Shown here: piece after piece, positions 55,001-61,000 of the stretch | Layout of the letters: each line of letters begins with the position of its first letter | Numbering within the stretch: the stretch's first letter is position 1 | From: Rugalucina vietnamica | Lineage: Eukaryota; Mollusca; Bivalvia; Lucinida; Lucinidae | Reading direction: 5' to 3' | Assembly: GCA_964017185.1 (NCBI GenBank) | Contig: OZ024871.1 | Coordinates: 57,339,226 to 57,403,225 of the forward strand | Length of the DNA stretch: 64,000 nt | The notes under the pieces: generated by a model | Seen by the model: only the letters and a program-made list of their open reading frames with translations | The model's database searches: none | What the model was told of the DNA's origin: nothing | Program-made: the position numbers and the translations under genes

Positions 55001-58000
55001 CTAAAATATCAAAGCTCATGTTGGCTGCATGGGTGTTTCTTTTGCGCAACCTGTGCATCACAACATATACATGCAGAATATCAAAACTGTGATTTATAAA
55101 TGGCCGAATGCTACCAAATAATATGAGTATGACAGGTCATTATTTACTTTTAACCACATTTTCACTCCACTATCTCTCGCTGACAAAACCTCCCATATGC
55201 TTCTTGGTGTCAGGATCCTGCTGGATACAAACGAGAGCCCAGCCACGACTTTTGTCTTAAAAATATAACAGTATATTTGCTTTTGAAGTCGATATATTGT
55301 TAACAAATTGAGGGCTTAATGACAGTGTTAAGCTAACAAAGTTTTGAACAACTGCTGGCACTAGAAGGAAGGTTTGAAACGACAATATTTTTAGATCTTT
55401 TCAGAATCTAGTTCTGGTCATTTTTAAGCATTTTAAGCACCTTTCAACGATTTTTACTGTGCTATTTTTTTTTTTCAGGGTAGCATTGTGTGGAAAGCTA
55501 TGCCGCCATATTCTGAACACTTTGGTGTGAATACTACGGGAGAGGTCTATCTGGCACAGAGTGTTTATGGATTTCCCAGGGTCAGATATACTGTGAGTAT
55601 GGTTGTATTATCAGTTCTGCTTGATAGATTATTGTACATCCACAATTTCATTAGTAAAAAACGTTTTTATTCTTCTGATTATATCCTCTGTTTACAACTT
55701 TGAAAAGAAAATATATTTCAGTTCAGTATCCATTTGAAAAAGGAGGTCAAAATAAATATTTGAATAATGATAAAATTATTTGCCTTTGATTAAGATTGTT
55801 GATACTCACTTTTAAACTGTTCTGGAAAGACTTGATTATACTGTTACGTTACTGTTTTATAATGACATCTTAAAGATAATGCAGTAGCTAAAGATACAGT
55901 ATTGAGACTGATGTCTATCTGCTTCTGAAATGGCAGGGTATTGAAAGGCTCATGCAATATACAAGTACAGATTTTTCTTAAGTTGTCAAAACAGAAACTT
56001 TCTGTTTGAAAATTTTGGCTTTTATTTTTCTTGTTTTAGCTCAAAACAGATTGATGAGACAAGTAAGAACTCAATCTGTTTCTCTCATGAGTACCCACAA
56101 TCTGTTTCTCTAATGAGTACCCACAATCTGTTTCTTGAAGCAAAAATAAGAAAACAAATGTATACCTATACATCCCTGTTTTACTACATAAAAGTTGGGT
56201 TTAAGAAGTTATACATTTCACAGACATGATGTTCTGATAGACTTGTTATTTGACAGTTCAAAGTTCAAGTGTATGATGACGGAGAGCCCAGCTATATCTC
56301 AACAGCCAATGTACAAATTAATGTGATCATCAACCCGTCAGGGCCTCAGTTTGTACTGAACCCATACGCCCGTACTATACACGAGACATTCTCTAATGGA
56401 GACATTGTAGTGGATACTGATGCCTTCGACCTCGACGGGGTATGTATAGAATACCTTGATTATTAAATTGTTAAAGCCAAATATTTGGTGCATCTCCTCT
56501 ACTTACCTTAGTATCTGAATCCCACAATTTGCTAAAACTTCTGAACCATATGGTATTCTGTACATCTATGATAGAGTGGAGCATGATTTCTCAATAAAAT
56601 GCTATCATACTCAGAATTGTTATCTCTTCCATATTGGTTCACAAATAAATATTTCATTGATCCAAACAAAAAACAGGAGTGCGAGATAGCCTCATGGTTA
56701 GTGTGTCTGATTGAGAGACCCGTGTTTCATACACCACTGACACGGGGTTGTGTCCCTGAGTAAGTGAAAAACTTACTCCCCAGATTTCTGGCTGTGGTGG
56801 ATTAGTCTTGATGTGACTGAAACAGGGTTCCCACGCGTCAGGGAAAAGTCAGGGAAAAATGGAATTTTGCAAAAGTCAGGGACATGTCAGGGAATTTTGA
56901 TGAGTGTCAGGGAAATTTGAAAAATAAGGCAAAAGTCAGGGAAATGTCAGGGAATTTTGAGCAGACTGTCAGGGAATTTTCATCCATATGTGTGCCAGTT
57001 TTTTCTAAGCTAATTAAGGCAGACTCATATGTTTAACTTTTTGCTTTAAGCCTTATATTTATATAAAAGAGTTCATGTAAATTCTTTTTGAACTTTGATA
57101 TTGTTTAAAGAGTAATAAAAATAGAATGGTTCTGTGTTGGTTCAAATTTTGCATCACTTAAATGTGTTCAATATAATGTAGAATATATGCTCTGTTTTGA
57201 TTCGTATTGAGCCGCTGTCTGTCCAAGCAGGAGTGAAAAGTCATTGACTGGGATGATCAGCAGGGACTGCCTTACCTCAAGCAATGCAAATGTAGAGGTG
57301 GAACTCCTTTTGAATGATTTTAGTTCATTGCATCATGTTACATGTAATTTTATAGCTGTTACATGTATCTTAATAGATATTTCATTCAAAACATTAGCTT
57401 TAGTATTATTGAATAAGAAGGGGACTTTGGATTGAAACGTCGATGGAATGTCAGGGAAAATTAGATTTTTGTCAGGGAAAAGTCAGGGAAATGTCAGAGA
57501 ATTTTGAAACCGCTGGAGCATGGGAACCCTGTGAAACATTGTTGACTGGGAGTTAAGCCACAAAACGGGCATATAGCACTCATTTACAAAATGACAAATG
57601 AGCTGCTGCATGGGAAAACCAACGATCTGCATAGGCGAAAACAAAGGCACAGATCAGCTTCACAGTAACTGCAAAGCTGATCAGTGCCTTTGTTTTCGCT
57701 ACACGGATAGTACAATTCCTCTTCTTCTTAAATCCAAAATTTCAACCTTCTTCTGTGGCTGTACAGCCTGGTTTGTGTCGGACCTGGTCGGAAACCACAT
57801 TGTTTGTTTATTCATGCACAGACTCAAATATCTTTGATGTTATCAAGCTGTTAACCTTGAATTATTGTATTTAGTTGTATTGATGGAGTTTTGTTTTACT
57901 GTGCACGATTGCTACAGATTGGTTTGACATGTTAATCTGTTTGTAGGATGTTTTGAGGTACTCAATCGGCGGAGATTCTCGGTTTACACAGTACTTCGCG

Positions 58001-61000
58001 ATGAACGCCAGCGACGGTATCATTACCCTGGCGAAAGCTCTCAACCCCGACATGCTACCTACCACCAGACTTGAGGTACAATACTAACAATTTAGCCTCT
58101 GTATTAATTGGTGTAAATAGAATGAAGAATGAAATGTCAAATGTTAGCAGCAAACATCCTTAAAGCCCATCAAATTCAAAGTATTTGACTGATCTAGATC
58201 TTTATGTTTGTTATCATATGCCTTTCCAGTTTAGTTGGCTCATACATAATTTATAGGCTTACATAGAAATTCTCATGGACAGGAAGTGTAAATAAGGAAC
58301 TAAAATAGCAAAAATTCCTGATTTGTGATTTTTGCCCATTACAGAGCATTCACTAATTTTAATTTCTCCTTCAGTTTGAAGCATATGCAGAAGATGACCG
58401 TGAATCTCAGTTCCGTAAGACTGCTACTACCCGTATCAGCATCACCATAGATATAGATTCTGCTCCTCGGTTCACCAGTAATACGACTGTCCCTGTAATC
58501 AATGAGCAGGCCAAGCAGGGTGACCTCATCAAGTTGGTGCGAGCTGTTGATGATGACCTCGAGGTACTACTACATTGCATTACGAAAACTTGTCCATGCA
58601 GTATACACAGATTTTTTCGGTTGTAAAAATCGAAAAAGTTAAGTAGAAAATTTTTGGTATTTTTCTTATTTTTGCTCAAAACATAGATTATGGGTACTCG
58701 TTAGAACCACCTCACCGAGGCGTTTCTAACGAGTACCCACATTCTATGTTTTGGAGCAAAAATAAGAAAAATAGGTATTCCCCTCCATACCCCAGTTTTG
58801 CTATATAAAAGTGGGGTATAAGGGGGTATACATTTCCTGATGGTTTCTGTCTGGTCTAGATAATCTCATTCTAGAAATATATTGTCTGCAGTTAAAAAAT
58901 TCCAGCATGTCCGGGAAAATGATGTTGGTTTCAGCTGGAATTTCCAGTTCAGAATGTTTCTCACTTTGTAACATTCGGTACTGTACTCAATGTGAAGGCT
59001 ATATTTCACCTTTTTAGTTTGACATATGACTGATAGTTGGTACTTCCTACATTTCTGTAAGTGGTTTTAGATGCTGTAAGCAGCTATCATTGCCATGTAT
59101 AGCTTCCACATCATACATGAGCTGGGATGTGAGAAAACCGGTCTTCGGGGTTTACGACTAAGGTCTGACACAAACCGGTCTGTGCAGCTACAGATGAAAG
59201 TTAGAATCTTGAAAATTTGGGTAGAAGTAGAGGAGGAATTTTACTATCCAAGAAGCAAAAACAAAGGAGCTGATCAGCTTCGCAGATCTGCGCCTTTGTT
59301 TTCGCCTAGGCAAAAATCCAGTTTTCTCATGACGCAGCTCACATAATTCCACTACAGTAGCAAAAACAAAGTACTATGATTTTATTGCAAGTCCATTTGA
59401 TTCCAGGGTAACTTAACATTTGTACTGGTAGGAAGGACTCCTGGGCCTTATATGTTTGAGATAGATAGCTACAGTGGAGAGATAAGGCTCAAATATGATA
59501 TCCTCACTAGTGAGTTCAGGAACTTCCCGAATTACACGGTAAGAATACTGTAGATCCGGAAATATTCGCGAGAACTTAATTTACGCTAATATTCGTGAAT
59601 CGGTTACCTCGGGAATTAAAAGTTCTAGCTAATAAAGAGTCACTATAAACTTTATAGAATACATGGACACATGGACATACAGTCGCGAATTCAAGAATTC
59701 TTGCTACATGTAATAATTTAGAAATAGAAAAATCGTGAAATCAGTCACGCGAAAATTTCCGAATTTACAGTAACAGGAAATAAGATATCCTTATAAAACA
59801 ACTAAGGTTATATACTATCTTGAATTTGATATAAATTGAATGATTTTAAAACTATAAAGTTGAATTCCAGTTTCTGTGAACAAATCTACTCTATTTAACT
59901 TTGAACTGAGTACATAGATAATAGGCCTGTTGTTCAAAATTAACAATGTCGTTTGTCAAAGATTTGTTAAAATTTTCAAATGGCAGTATTACAAATACGC
60001 TGTTATCTTTTGTTGAAAAAATATGAGAATCCTTTGCATTGCATTGCGAAGGATTCTCACATTTTTTCAATGAAAAATAATAGTGTATTTGCTTTTTAAA
60101 GTAGTTAACAAATTGAGGGCTTAGCGGCAGTGTTAAGCTAACAAAGTTTTGAACAACTGGGCCCAGATTATTACCTCAGGATCTCTGGAAATGTGAATGG
60201 CACAGGGATACAACAAACAGCAATACCTCCACTCCTCAGCCCATTGAATTTTTGCTAAGGAAGCTGGATATTCAAAACCAGAACTCTCCTATTCTTTTCT
60301 TAAAATGTTAAGATATATTTTATATTGTTAAAAACTCAATTATGTCAGGTAATTTTGATATTTTACCCATTGATTTCAGCTTGATATTGAGGTATTTGAC
60401 AACAAGTACCCGGACAACAGAGCATACCAAACTCTAGTCGTGCTGGTGAATGTGAATCCTAACGCACCTCGCTTTGAGAGGAGTTCCTACACGGTTACTA
60501 TCAATGAGACCGTCGTCCCTGGCACAGTCATTCAAACAGTATTGGCTACTGATCCAGATGGGGTAAGTCGGCTTTACATCACAAACGATCCTGGTACACA
60601 AGATTGTGTTTGTTTGTTTGAATTGATGCTTTACGTCCCAGTCAACAGCTGTCATGTCGGGACGTTGTCTCCATTTTATGGGACTTTTACCCAAAATGAG
60701 AATGTCATGACATCAACAAGTGCTTCAAATATTACCATCCAACTAAGCTACATAAGGCTTATACGTACGAATGGTTTCACTTGAACCATTTTTCCTAGGC
60801 AGGCTCAGACCTGAGCGGTTAACCAGTAATCAGTCAGTTCTGTATAAGCTTTGCCTGGAGGCCCAAGCAGCCCATCTATTTCTTTAGGCCCCAATGGCCA
60901 GGGGCCCATATTCCCGATCGACCACCCTTACAAGATTGTGTAATCTGTTTCCTTCTACCCATTTGAAAATGCATGTGAAGATGTTTTTAGAGAAAATTTA

